From Anaerolineae bacterium (lineage in GTDB: Bacteria; Chloroflexota; Anaerolineae; 4572-78; J111): a stretch of 64,000 bases of DNA. The stretch is from NCBI GenBank assembly GCA_023382535.1, contig JAHDWA010000021.1, positions 1 through 64,000 of the forward strand. The letters run 5' to 3'. Each line of letters begins with the position of its first letter. The stretch's first letter is position 1. Both the position numbers and the translations under genes were made by a program. This document shows positions 16,401 through 24,350 of this stretch, piece by piece. A model generated the notes under the pieces. That model did no database searches, was not told where the DNA came from, and worked only from the letters and a program-made list of their open reading frames with translations.

Positions 16401-18441
16401 CCAGTGCGCCCAGCACGCCGCCGCTGGCTTGGTAGGCAGCGCGGGTTAGTAAGGGTGCTTCGGCAAAACGTTCAACGTTCAACATTGAACGTTCAAACAG
16501 TTCGGTCAAAGCGTATTGCAGCAGCGGCAATGCACCCGGCTCCTGGCCAACATCGCGGCTGATGGCGGCGACCAGTCCCGGTTCCAGGGCCAGGCCAACT
16601 CTCCGGACTGGGTTACTGATGGCCTGTTCTAACTCATCCGGCGTTAGCGGTAGGACAAACTCGGTGCGCTGGCGCAGAAGTTCACCAAAATCCACGTATT
16701 GCAGAGGATGGCCGGTGAAGTCGGCCCGTAGGGTAATAATCACCCGCAAGCGGCTGCGTGGGTCAAGCACGGCAGTGACCAGGCTGTTGAGAAAGTGTTG
16801 TCGAACGTCCTCATCTGCTACCAGCGTAAATAGCTCTTCAAACTGGTCAATTATCAGTACCAATTCGACACTTTCATCGGCGGGCAGGATGCGCCGTACC
16901 GCCCGCAGCAAGCCGCGCTCGTCCTCACGCAGTTGGGCCAGCAGGCTTTCCGGTGGATTAACGGCAATGCGGAGCAAGGCCGCTTCCAACTCTTCCCAAG
17001 GATGAGACCCCGGCAGCATCTCGATAATGAACCATTTGTCCGAGTCGGGCAGTCCGCCCTGGCGCAGGGCCGGGATAAGTCCCGCCCGCACCACCGAGGA
17101 TTTGCCGCTGCCGCTTGGCCCCACCACAGCCAGGAAGCGAGCGAGATCAGTGCTGTCAGCCAGGCGGGCCAGCAACTCCTGCACCAGCGTCTCCCGGCCA
17201 AAGAAGTCGGCGGCGTCGGCTTCGGTGAAAGCGCGAAGACCTTTGTAGGGGTTGGTCAGACCCCCACCCCAACCCTCCCCCTTTAGGGGAGAGGGAGTCA
17301 GAGTGGGAGTGGTGGTCGGTGGTCGGTGGTCGGCGGTCGTTGCAGCCTGGCGAAAATCGGCCAGCAAAGCCAGTACATCGGTATAGCGGGCAGACTGCTC
17401 TTTGGCGGTAGCGCGCTGGATGATTGGGTCAAAACTGTCAACACAGTCTTGATTGAGCCGATACAGGGCCAGGGAGGGGAATGGCTCGTTGAGGTGCTGC
17501 TGGATGAGGGCAAAGGGGGTCGGCCCATCGAAGGGTTTATGGCCGGTCAGCAATTCATACAGCATGACCCCCAGGCTGTAAACATCGCTTTGCGGCTTGA
17601 CCGGCTCGACCAGAATTTGTTCCGGCGAAATATAGGCCGGGGAGCCCAGGACCATCCCTTCCAGTGTCTCGCCGACACTATCGTCGGCAGTGATTTTGGC
17701 AATGCCAAAGTCGGCCAGGTAAGCATTGTTGGCCTGGTCCAGCAGAATGTTAGCCGGTTTGATGTCCCGGTGGATGACTCCTGCTTGGTGGGCCGCGTGT
17801 AGCCCAGCGCAGATTTGCTCTAGTAACGGCAGCATCGTTTCCGGGGCCAGTGGACCATTTTTGAGCTGGGTGGCCAGACTGCCGCCCCGCAATAAGCGCA
17901 TGACCAGGTAGGCTACGCCGGGTTCACGCCAATAGTCATACAAGGGCACGATGTGGGGATGCTCCAGCCGGGCTACGAGTTGGGCTTCGGCTTCAAAGCG
18001 GCGAATGAACTCCGGCCGGTCGGCAAATTTGGGCAGAATGATTTTGACGGCGACTTCACGTTTGATGGTCGCCTGTGCCGCCCGGTAAACCACGCCATAG
18101 CCGCCGGAGCCGATCCGCTCACCCAGTTGGTAACCCCGGATCGCCCGACCGCTCAAATCTTCCAGGCCAATTTCTTCCAGGACCGGCGGCGGGGTGGGTA
18201 AGGGCGAAGGTTCGCGGTTGGCCCGAGCCAGCCGGACAAAGGCCAGGTAATCGGCCTCGGCAATCCCCAGCGCCGCCGCCAGGTTTTCGGCAATCTGTAC
18301 CGAAGGACGCAGGCTGTCAGCCTCAATTCGCCGGATAGTAATGGCCGCGCAGCCAACCCGGCGGCCCAGCTCGGCCTGAGTCAAACCCAGCAGTTCGCGT
18401 CGCTCCTTGACCGCCTGACCAAAGGTTATTTCCTGGTTCAT
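13468..18441 (-). CDS. XRE HTH - Ser/Thr kinase - STAND ATPase - TM - WD40 fusion protein
   Basis: One 1657-residue chain combines an XRE helix-turn-helix (about 7-62, LTQAELGRRVGCAAITIRRIE) and a Hanks-type kinase (about 103-365: GERIGSGGYGVVY, AVKIIL, HRDIKPANILL, DFG). An nSTAND1 ATPase follows, with NPYKGLRAFTEADAADFFGRE, Walker A VGPSGSGKSS near 440 and Walker B VLIIDQFEEL. Next come a coiled coil rich in Arg/Glu/Ala, one membrane helix (about 912-935, LFLAGALVIAAILAVVAVVFG) and roughly 14 WD40 repeats (about 1027-1625, FSPDGTRLATAS units). All kinase catalytic motifs are present. Two linkers (near 367-396 and 726-753) are translated dispersed repeats. The predicted layout places kinase and ATPase inside and the WD40 propeller beyond the membrane helix. 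It is a signal-transduction protein with unknown input. Confidence 0.88.
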   Translation of the reverse strand: MNQEITFGQAVKERRELLGLTQAELGRRVGCAAITIRRIEADSLRPSVQIAENLAAALGIAEADYLAFVRLARANREPSPLPTPPPVLEEIGLEDLSGRAIRGYQLGERIGSGGYGVVYRAAQATIKREVAVKIILPKFADRPEFIRRFEAEAQLVARLEHPHIVPLYDYWREPGVAYLVMRLLRGGSLATQLKNGPLAPETMLPLLEQICAGLHAAHQAGVIHRDIKPANILLDQANNAYLADFGIAKITADDSVGETLEGMVLGSPAYISPEQILVEPVKPQSDVYSLGVMLYELLTGHKPFDGPTPFALIQQHLNEPFPSLALYRLNQDCVDSFDPIIQRATAKEQSARYTDVLALLADFRQAATTADHRPPTTTPTLTPSPLKGEGWGGGLTNPYKGLRAFTEADAADFFGRETLVQELLARLADSTDLARFLAVVGPSGSGKSSVVRAGLIPALRQGGLPDSDKWFIIEMLPGSHPWEELEAALLRIAVNPPESLLAQLREDERGLLRAVRRILPADESVELVLIIDQFEELFTLVADEDVRQHFLNSLVTAVLDPRSRLRVIITLRADFTGHPLQYVDFGELLRQRTEFVLPLTPDELEQAISNPVRRVGLALEPGLVAAISRDVGQEPGALPLLQYALTELFERSMLNVERFAEAPLLTRAAYQASGGVLGALARRADEIYAGLDVAGQEATRQLFLRLITLGEGTEDTRRRVLRAEVETLSPTLSLWEREQAELPSPFGRGAGGEGETPIETVIELFGRHRLLSFDRDPITRSPTVEVAHEALLREWGRLREWLDASRNDIRMQRLLATAAAEWREADQDASFLLRGTRLEQFAGWAANTDLALTSEERTFLEASLAARKARQAEEEARRRRELETAQKLAETEKQRAEEQAQAAQRLRRRALFLAGALVIAAILAVVAVVFGQQASQNERRALAQQAMAEAEANSRATAQVIAEVEQKEAEHQAQIAFARELAAAAVSNLEVDPERSILLALQAVTTTYDQDKAVTVEAENALHQAVLASRVLLTLTGHTDDLRGIDFSPDGTRLATASWDGTAKVWDAASGQELLTLSGHADRVNRVVFSPDGTRLATNSFDDTIKIWDAASDQELYTLLSGHEGGVFGLAFSPDGKHLATGNEDGTVQLWLLPPVAKSANTSGEIKELFTLVGHTAGVAEVEFSPDGKHLATASSDQTAKVWDITSGQELLTLSGHTLDLNDLSYSPDGTRLATASWDGTVKIWDTATGQLLLNLTGHTSEVWDATFSPDGTRLATASPDGTAKLWDTTSGRELITLAGHTGSVRKVTFSPDGTHLATASVDGTARVWDISPSCEGLTLTDLEGEIVEVVYSPDGTRLAASNGFGTVKIWDAASGQGLLAIAAHKEWISGVTFSPDGTRLATASDDGTAKVWDVTSGQALLTLSGHTDWVNRVTFSPDGARLATASADDTVKIWEATSGQELLTLSGHNDMVWDVAFNPDGTHLATASSDKTIRLWDAASGQELLTLSGHTDAVNRVNFSPDGTQLASSSWDGTARVWDASSGQELLTLTGHTGPVWGLDFNTEATHLVTGSTDGTAKTWDLASGQELLSLTGHTHSINSLDLSPDGTRLATASSDGTVRVYVLPIEELVELAHSRLTRTWTVEECQRFLHQPTCP
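16183..16262. repeat. GC-rich CCCTCTCC/GGAGAGGG repeat inside the kinase-STAND gene
   Basis: This segment holds alternating CCCTCTCCC and GGGAGAGGG blocks that can fold on themselves. It is translated on the minus strand as LSLWEREQAELPSPFGRG, a low-complexity insert within the STAND region. A related block lies at 17259-17305. It keeps the frame. Confidence 0.65.
17259..17340. repeat. Composite repeat in kinase-STAND linker
   Basis: 17259-17305 carries CCCCCACCCCAACCC and GGGGAGAGGGAG blocks; 17311-17340 carries GGTCGGTGGTCGGTGGTCGG. On the minus strand it is read as TADHRPPTTTPTLTPSPLKG, the linker between kinase and STAND domains. The GGTCGGCGGTC unit also occurs at 39234-39292 and, inverted, at 61290-61320. 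Confidence 0.6.
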
Positions 18442-18482
18442 GGTAAGGCCCCCCTCTCAGATTTACGATATACAATTTTTTC

Positions 18483-18511
18483 AATCGAAAATCCAAAATC
18501 TAAAACTGATT
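18483..18511. repeat. AT-rich dispersed repeat (ATCCAAAATCTAAAA family), copy 1
   Basis: The core AAAATCCAAAATCTAAAA (18488-18505) matches the units found at 32917, 41545, 50893, 53562 and 58844. It lies in the 236-bp gap between the kinase gene start and the esterase gene, where nothing else was recognised. Confidence 0.55.
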
Positions 18512-18677
18512 ATAGGAGCAGTTGCCCGTAATTTTCAAGGGGGTTGAGACAATTGTATCGTTTTTGTATCGCTGAATTCCATATCGGTTGACCCTTGCAT
18601 AGGGGTGTCGCTCCCAACATCGGCCTCCTCGTTTACCTGGTTTGATGCATCCCCACCGCACCGACAGTACTATCACC

Positions 18678-19979
18678 CTATCTATTTTTGCCGGCATCCT
18701 GTCCGATTAACGCCAACAAACCCTTTGCCAGCGTTCCTTGCCAGTTCATCGGATTGTGCCCGCCGCTGAACTCAGCATAGGCCACGGGATATCCTTTAGC
18801 CTGCAACACGTCTCGCATGTGCCGGGCCGAAACGAGGAAGTTTTTGAAACCGGGCAGAGGTGAGGGTATATCCGTTTCAAACAAACCCGCCTCGAGATAA
18901 AAGCGCAAGGGCAGCTTCGGACTGGCGACATATTGGCGCACGATCCACTCGTCCTCGTCGTCTTCCCTGGGCTTCCAGCCAAAATAGGCGGACTGAGCCA
19001 GGACATTGCCGAAGATGCCGGAATGGCGCAGTCCAACATAGGCGGCCATCAGTCCTCCTAAACTTGCGCCGACCACCGCCGTCTGCGCCGGGTCATTGGC
19101 AAGATGGTAGTTTTGCTGCGCCCAGGGCACGACCTCGCCTATCAGGAAATTCTCAAACGGCGGGTAACAAGCTAGGTCGCGCCGGCGGTATTTCTCAAAG
19201 GGACTACCAATCATAATTGCCGCCAGGGGCGGCAGCAATCCATCCGTCACCAAATTATCGAGAATAGTAGGGGTGGGGATCAGATTGATATAGAACCAAC
19301 CATCGAAGATGAGCAGCCAACCATATGGCGGGCCGTCAGCGGTATAGCCGGGCGGTGTATAGACCCACACCCGGTACTTGTTATCAAGAGCATCATTGCG
19401 GATACGGTGCAAGGTCACTTGACCCTGGGGGATACCGGGGCGGGGCAAGTTCCAGAGGTAGGGCGGAGCAGCCGGCAACTCAAAGACAGAGGATGCCCAG
19501 CCGGTCAAGCCGATTTCTGGGTCAGCCGGAAAAATATGCTGGCGTGAGTTGAGCGGGTCGGTTACATTGCTGCCCGCCACGGCGAATTGATAGGACTCGC
19601 GGGTATCGTTGGGTAACTGGTAAGTTTTATACCAGAGATCGGTGGCCGGTAGGCGGGTCATCGTTTCGCTGGCCCCCATCTGCCCGCTCAAATTACTCAC
19701 CACGGCGATGTTTTGGGTCTCATCTGCCGCTCGCCAGAGAAAAGTTACCAGCGAGTGCATGTCGTCGCCGGCAATCCGTTCAATCAACGGTGCGCCTTGT
19801 TGGCCGATCTCTTGCCAGAAGGCGTCGAGCGCAGTGGTATCTTTCGTATGGTTCCGCTTCATTCTAAGGTGTCCACAGCGAGTTTGCCAGATGGCGTCAA
19901 GCGCGGCAGTGTTTTCCGCTTCTAACTCCTGCCGTAAGGTGGTCAGTCTGGGGCTGAACAGTGAGGTTTCTAAGGTCAT
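18678..19979 (-). CDS. Enterochelin-esterase-like alpha/beta hydrolase
   Basis: The 433-residue protein has an N-terminal Fes-type beta domain (VTFLWRAADETQNIAVVSNLSG) and an esterase D/Fes hydrolase domain (from about 190, RVWVYTPPGY). The nucleophile elbow is VVGASLGGLMAAY, and the C-terminal His is in FSGGHNPMNWQ. The family hydrolyses esters such as siderophore backbones. The ATG at 19979 follows a GGGAGAAAAGC leader. The N-terminus looks duplicated: TAALDAIWQ and TTALDAFWQ stand about 26 residues apart, with MKRNHTKDT (a possible older start) between them. A fragment of a second copy lies at 24254-24350. Confidence 0.8.
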   Translation of the reverse strand: MTLETSLFSPRLTTLRQELEAENTAALDAIWQTRCGHLRMKRNHTKDTTALDAFWQEIGQQGAPLIERIAGDDMHSLVTFLWRAADETQNIAVVSNLSGQMGASETMTRLPATDLWYKTYQLPNDTRESYQFAVAGSNVTDPLNSRQHIFPADPEIGLTGWASSVFELPAAPPYLWNLPRPGIPQGQVTLHRIRNDALDNKYRVWVYTPPGYTADGPPYGWLLIFDGWFYINLIPTPTILDNLVTDGLLPPLAAIMIGSPFEKYRRRDLACYPPFENFLIGEVVPWAQQNYHLANDPAQTAVVGASLGGLMAAYVGLRHSGIFGNVLAQSAYFGWKPREDDEDEWIVRQYVASPKLPLRFYLEAGLFETDIPSPLPGFKNFLVSARHMRDVLQAKGYPVAYAEFSGGHNPMNWQGTLAKGLLALIGQDAGKNR

Positions 19980-19995
19980 AGCTTTTCTCCCATAA

Positions 19996-20343
19996 TTAAC
20001 AATTTCGTCGGGGCAGGGTGACAATCGTCGCCAGCAGGTTAGATGTGTGCGGCTCAATGCGCCGACTGGTAATGATCTGCATCCTGTCAGCCCGGTTGAG
20101 GTCAACGTAAATGATGGACAGATCAGGGCAGGTAGTCAGGAGAGGTTCAAAGAGGACCGAGCGGCTGTGCCCGGACACTGTCACAATAACCGCGTCGGGG
20201 CAATCCGTTTCGAGCAGGGACAGGGCAATCTCAAGCGTGGGGGCGCAGCCGGTGACTTCGACCGTCCGGCTGCCGGACAGCAGTTGGGCCAAACCCTCGG
20301 CCAACAACGAAGCGCCGATAATGAGAACTCGACACGACTCCAT
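19996..20343 (-). CDS. Receiver-like protein lacking phosphoacceptor residues
   Basis: The 115-residue product MESCRVLIIGASLLAEGLAQLLSG has the strand-helix order of a response-regulator receiver (VLIIGAS, then DAVIVTVSGH, then LSIIYVDLN). The acidic pair after strand 1 is replaced by GA, and the Asp expected after strand 3 is Val/Ser. It cannot be phosphorylated in the usual way. There is no output domain. The start follows AGAGGATG. It lies 16 bp before the esterase gene and 35 bp after the kinase-FGE gene on the same strand, so it may be part of one transcript with them. Confidence 0.6.
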   Translation of the reverse strand: MESCRVLIIGASLLAEGLAQLLSGSRTVEVTGCAPTLEIALSLLETDCPDAVIVTVSGHSRSVLFEPLLTTCPDLSIIYVDLNRADRMQIITSRRIEPHTSNLLATIVTLPRRNC

Positions 20344-20378
20344 CCTGACATCCTCTGACAGCCCTATAAATATTGAAC

Positions 20379-22502
20379 CTATGGACAGGTTGTCCCGGGC
20401 CGGTAGGCAGCAAACACCTGACAAAACTCGGCCACCAGGGACTCGCGTTGCTCAGGCGAAGTCACTTCGGGCGCATCTTTGGCGCAGCGAAAGCCAATAT
20501 CCACATCGCTGAAAGTCCGATCTTTGACGTAGCGGCGGCTGGTCGTGTAAAACGTGCTGTCAGGATTGCCAAAAGCGCCCCCCCGATAAATCCGGTCAAC
20601 CCCGCTGCCCGCGCCGACTGGATTGAATGCCGGTGAGCTGGTGTAAAATGTCTCGTCGAATCCATCCACGACCCATTCGGCCACATTTCCGGCCAAATTG
20701 TACACCCCAAACCGACTGACTCCCTGGGGGTAGCTGTCTACAGGCTGCGTATCGGGGGCGCCGGCCGCCGATAGGTCAGGATTAAAGGAATTGCCCCACG
20801 GCCAGGTCAGATTCTCCGGGCTGCTGGCGGCAAACTCCCATTCGGCCTCCGTGGGTAGGCGTTTGTCGGCCCAACGGCAGTAGGCGTCAGCCTGATCCCA
20901 GGTTACCCTGATGACCGGGTAATTGTCGTAGGTGGGGTCATCCCGGTAGCCCCGGTAGGTAAAGGAGTCAACCGCACCGCTGGGGGTACAAGCGCCATCG
21001 GCAATGCATTGACGATAGCGGGTATTGCTCACCTCAAAGGTATCCAGATAAAACGCATCCAGGAAAACCGGGTGTTCGGGCGCTTCGTTAGGCTGGCCGG
21101 TGGACGACCCCATCTGGAAATATCCCGCCGGAACCAGGACCATCCCCGGCGGCGGCGAGGCCAGAATCAGCGGTTCAAGTGTAGCGGTGGAGCTGGCCGG
21201 GGGACTTGGCTCAGAAGTGGCCGGGGGTGGCGGCGTAGTGGGAGGGGGCGGTTTGGGTGTAGCCGTTGGGCTGGGTGCAGCCGTAGTGGGAACAGCCGGA
21301 GCCAGCGCCAGAGCATCTGAAGTTGGGGTTGAGACCGTTGGCGCTGCGGTAGGAGCTGCCACGGTCTCATCACTGGCAGGGATTTCGACTATTTTCTCAG
21401 ACGAGGACGATTGGGCCGCTTCAGGGGACGGCGACGGTTTATCCGCTTGCCTAAACAACCCCATCAACCCGGCCACAGAGATAATCAGTAAAATAGCCGC
21501 GGCTGCGCCGCCGAGCCACAGCCGTTGCTTGCCCTGCCGTACTGACGGCGCTGCTACCGGCGCGGGCGACACTGCCGCTATGGTCGCCCCGACCGACTCG
21601 GCGACCGTCTGACCTTGGGGCGGGGGTGTCATTGGCGTCGCTGGGTCTGATAAGTTAATCGTCCGCAGGGCCAGGGCCATATCCGCCGCTGTGGGGTAGC
21701 GCTCGGCCGGGTCTTTGGCCAGTGCTTTTTCGGTCGCCGCCACCAGCAAATCGGGCACATTTTGGGCGATTTGACGGATATCTGGCACCGGCTGAGTCAC
21801 ATGTTTCAACATCAGGCTGACCACCGAGTCAGCCTTGAAGGGTGGGTCGCCGGTGATCATCTCGAACAGCATCACTCCGAGCGAATAGATGTCGGAGGGC
21901 GCGTCGGGGTGTTCACCTCGCGCCTGCTCCGGTGACATATACAAGGCCGTCCCTACCACCGCCCCCGTCGCTGTGTGATGGGCCTCACCCAATATTTTAG
22001 CTACGCCAAAATCCATCAGAATGGGCTGGCCCTGGGCATTGAGCATCACATTGGCCGGTTTGAGATCGCGGTGGATCATGCCCTGCCGGTGGGCGTACGC
22101 CACCGCATCACCCAGCGCCGCCATAATCTGCACGGTCTCAGCCAGGGGTAGGTGCTGCTGCGCGGTATGGAGCGCGGTGAGCCGGGCTTGCAAGGTTTCA
22201 CCCGGCACGTACTCTAACACCATGTAATAAACGCCGTCATCATGGTTAAAATCGTAAACCTGGACGATATTGGGGTGGCGCAATTGCGCCACTGCCGCCG
22301 CTTCTTGTTCAAAACGCCGCACAAATTCCGGGTCATTAGACAGGTGGGGATGAATCAACTTGATGGCCACCGTGCGCCGCAGATTAGGGTCGGTAGCCCG
22401 GTAAACCGCTGACATCCCTCCCTGGCCCAGCAGGGCTTCCAGGTGGTAACGACCGCCGAGAACCAAGCCGGTCCAGGTTTGGGGGGGTGTTGTAAATTTC
22501 AC
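20379..22502 (-). CDS. Ser/Thr protein kinase fused to formylglycine-generating-enzyme-like domain
   Basis: The 707-residue protein has an N-terminal kinase (about 15-275: LGQGGMSAVYRA, AIKLIHP, HRDLKPANVML, DFGVAK, AlaProGlu-type SPEQARGE), a membrane helix (about 328-352, LWLGGAAAAILLIISVAGLMGLF) and a Ser/Thr/Pro-rich stalk (about 360-445). A C-terminal FGE-sulfatase/SUMF1-type domain (about 450-690) has VPAGYFQMGSSTG, NEAPEHPVFLDAFYLD, RLPTEAEWEFAA, NLAGNVAEWVVDGF and YRGGAFGN. The C-terminal domain is predicted extracytoplasmic and may bind a ligand or peptide rather than oxidise sulfatase Cys. The start is GTG, and it overlaps the previous gene stop by 4 bp (GTGA). Confidence 0.85.
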   Translation of the reverse strand: MKFTTPPQTWTGLVLGGRYHLEALLGQGGMSAVYRATDPNLRRTVAIKLIHPHLSNDPEFVRRFEQEAAAVAQLRHPNIVQVYDFNHDDGVYYMVLEYVPGETLQARLTALHTAQQHLPLAETVQIMAALGDAVAYAHRQGMIHRDLKPANVMLNAQGQPILMDFGVAKILGEAHHTATGAVVGTALYMSPEQARGEHPDAPSDIYSLGVMLFEMITGDPPFKADSVVSLMLKHVTQPVPDIRQIAQNVPDLLVAATEKALAKDPAERYPTAADMALALRTINLSDPATPMTPPPQGQTVAESVGATIAAVSPAPVAAPSVRQGKQRLWLGGAAAAILLIISVAGLMGLFRQADKPSPSPEAAQSSSSEKIVEIPASDETVAAPTAAPTVSTPTSDALALAPAVPTTAAPSPTATPKPPPPTTPPPPATSEPSPPASSTATLEPLILASPPPGMVLVPAGYFQMGSSTGQPNEAPEHPVFLDAFYLDTFEVSNTRYRQCIADGACTPSGAVDSFTYRGYRDDPTYDNYPVIRVTWDQADAYCRWADKRLPTEAEWEFAASSPENLTWPWGNSFNPDLSAAGAPDTQPVDSYPQGVSRFGVYNLAGNVAEWVVDGFDETFYTSSPAFNPVGAGSGVDRIYRGGAFGNPDSTFYTTSRRYVKDRTFSDVDIGFRCAKDAPEVTSPEQRESLVAEFCQVFAAYRPGTTCP

Positions 22503-23401
22503 GTTTGCCTCTCTTTGATGTTTTCAGCCATCTGCCGGGCGATTTTTTCTAATTGGATCAATTCTACCGGATACTGCCGGAGGGTGGCGCTCATATCGCA
22601 GGTCATGTCCTCGGTATCCATGAGAATACCGCCCGTGATTTGCAGACTGAGCATGGGGTTGAAGGGGCGCACCAAAAGACGCATGATGCGCATGACAGGC
22701 AGCGGCACATGGCTTTTCCTGGCCGCCTGCCCGCCGACTTTTTCAAACAGTTCAGCCACCTGGTTAAAGGTCAAGTTCTCCGGCCCGCCGACCTCAATCA
22801 CCTGGTTGCACGCCCTGGCGTCTTGGAGGGCGATCAGGCAGAACTTGGCGACATCCTCGGCGCTGACAAAGCTGATCGGATTGTTGCCCCGGCCATAGAT
22901 GGTGGTCTTGCCGCTTTGGAGGATCGGTTCCCCAACCATCGTGGCCCAAAACTCCATAAAAGGGGCTGCCCGGAGAATGGTATAGTTCAAGCCGCTGGCC
23001 TGCAGATATTGTTCGCTGGCATACTTGATGCGGGCGAGCTCCAGAAGACTGGTTGGCCCCGCGCCGAGGACGGAGATAAAAACCAGGTGCTTGACCCCGG
23101 CCGCCCTGGCCGCATCAATCAGGCGGCGATTGCCCCCATCGTCCACGGTGTGAAGGTTGTTACCGGCCTGGCCGGGGGTAAAGCCGTGCGCCGCGGCTAA
23201 GACTTGCTCAACGCCCTGGCAGGCGCGGGCCAACGAAGCCGGGTCGCGCAGATCACCAGGCATCACCTCTGCACCAAGCTGTTTGAGGGGTTCGGCTTTC
23301 TCCAGAGTGCGGGTCATGGCTCGCACCGCATACCCCTGAGCGAGAAGCAGGGGGATTACCCTTGTTCCCACGCGACTGGTTGCGCCGACTACCAGAATCA
23401 T
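22499..23401 (-). CDS. NmrA-like NAD(P)-binding atypical SDR
   Basis: The 300-residue protein begins MILVVGATSRVGTRVIPLLLAQGYAVRAMTRTLEKAEPL, with the glycine motif GATxxVG of extended/atypical SDRs, and continues GAEVMPGDLRDPASLARACQGVEQVL. The middle has VFISVLGAG and YTILRAAPFMEFW. The Tyr-Lys catalytic pair is not obvious, as in NmrA/HSCARG sensors and NADPH-dependent isomerases. It may act as a redox sensor or an oxidoreductase. Four-base overlap with the kinase-FGE gene suggests coupled translation. Confidence 0.78.
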   Translation of the reverse strand: MILVVGATSRVGTRVIPLLLAQGYAVRAMTRTLEKAEPLKQLGAEVMPGDLRDPASLARACQGVEQVLAAAHGFTPGQAGNNLHTVDDGGNRRLIDAARAAGVKHLVFISVLGAGPTSLLELARIKYASEQYLQASGLNYTILRAAPFMEFWATMVGEPILQSGKTTIYGRGNNPISFVSAEDVAKFCLIALQDARACNQVIEVGGPENLTFNQVAELFEKVGGQAARKSHVPLPVMRIMRLLVRPFNPMLSLQITGGILMDTEDMTCDMSATLRQYPVELIQLEKIARQMAENIKERQT

Positions 23402-23435
23402 TGGCTAATCCTCCTTATAAAAATACGGCTAATCA

Positions 23436-24233
23436 TCACTTGGTTGCAGTGACGATGTAGGCCGGGGCGGGTAGGGCCACCGCGCCGTCACTTGCCCCAA
23501 ACGGGCGGAGACGCTCTGCCGCTTCCCTGAGGAACTCCTCAAACTGGATTTCGTCCATCCTATCGCCCAGCAGCCACGCCTTCACTTCGATCAAGAGCCA
23601 GGCGCGGAGCGAGGGGAAACGAGCTACTCCCTCCTGTCCCATAATCTCCGCCCTGGCCACACCTGCTGCGGTAAATAAAGCTGAGAGAATCTCGGCGTCA
23701 CCCAAAGCGTGCGCCAAGCGCCAGCCCTCGGCGACCCCTTGGCCATAAAGCCGTTCAAGCAAGTTGACCACCGCAAAGTCGCCGGGGGTGTTCTCAAGTG
23801 AGTCCCAAACGGCCACGGCCAGGTGCCCCCCCGGTCGCAATGCCCGCCACATCTCCTGGATAGCCAGCCGCCGATCCTCGAAGAACATCAACCCGAACTG
23901 GCTCACCACGGCATCGAAACGGTTCGCCTCGAAGGGCAGCGCCTCGGCCCGACCATCGCGCCACTCGATGGCCGGCGCTTTCCGCCGGGCTACGGTCAGC
24001 ATCCCTTCACTGGGGTCAATCCCAATGACGGCCCCCTTTGGGCCAACGCGCTCGGCTACGGTGCGGGCCAGGATGCCCGTACCGCAGGCCACATCGAGCA
24101 CGCTTTGGCCCGTTTGAATCCCGGCCGTCTCGGCGACCCGGTTTGCCCACGCCTGCAATATGGCCGGGACGAAAAATTCTTCATACACTTCAGCAACCGG
24201 GCGCGTCACTGCTTCTGATTCGCTCTCACTCAT
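23436..24233 (-). CDS. Class I SAM-dependent methyltransferase
   Basis: The 265-residue protein shows motif I VLDVACGTGILARTVAERVG (about 45-64), motif II VIGIDPSEGML, motif III AEALPFEANRFDAVVSQFGLMFF and LRPGGHLAVAVW. This is the UbiE/COQ5-like group; the substrate is unknown. The ATG at 24233 follows GGAGG by 6 bp. It is 34 bp upstream of the NmrA-like gene on the same strand. Confidence 0.82.
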   Translation of the reverse strand: MSESESEAVTRPVAEVYEEFFVPAILQAWANRVAETAGIQTGQSVLDVACGTGILARTVAERVGPKGAVIGIDPSEGMLTVARRKAPAIEWRDGRAEALPFEANRFDAVVSQFGLMFFEDRRLAIQEMWRALRPGGHLAVAVWDSLENTPGDFAVVNLLERLYGQGVAEGWRLAHALGDAEILSALFTAAGVARAEIMGQEGVARFPSLRAWLLIEVKAWLLGDRMDEIQFEEFLREAAERLRPFGASDGAVALPAPAYIVTATK

Positions 24234-24253
24234 AGGATGCCTCCATCTGTACC

Positions 24254-24350
24254 TCAACCATTCTCTGCTGGACTTTTCTCAAACAGAGACAACAAGCCAT
24301 TGACTAACGTACCTTGCCAATTTACCGGATTATGCCCGCCGCTGAATAGC
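24254..24350 (-). pseudogene. Fragment of the enterochelin-esterase-like gene (3' end)
   Basis: Read leftward, this stretch gives FSGGHNPVNWQGTLVNGLL then SLFEKSPAENG and a TGA at 24254. It matches the C-terminus of the esterase at 18678 (FSGGHNPMNWQGTLAKGLL). The rest of that gene is missing. The fragment joins directly to the DinB-type gene, whose last residues are read from it in another frame. Confidence 0.75.
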
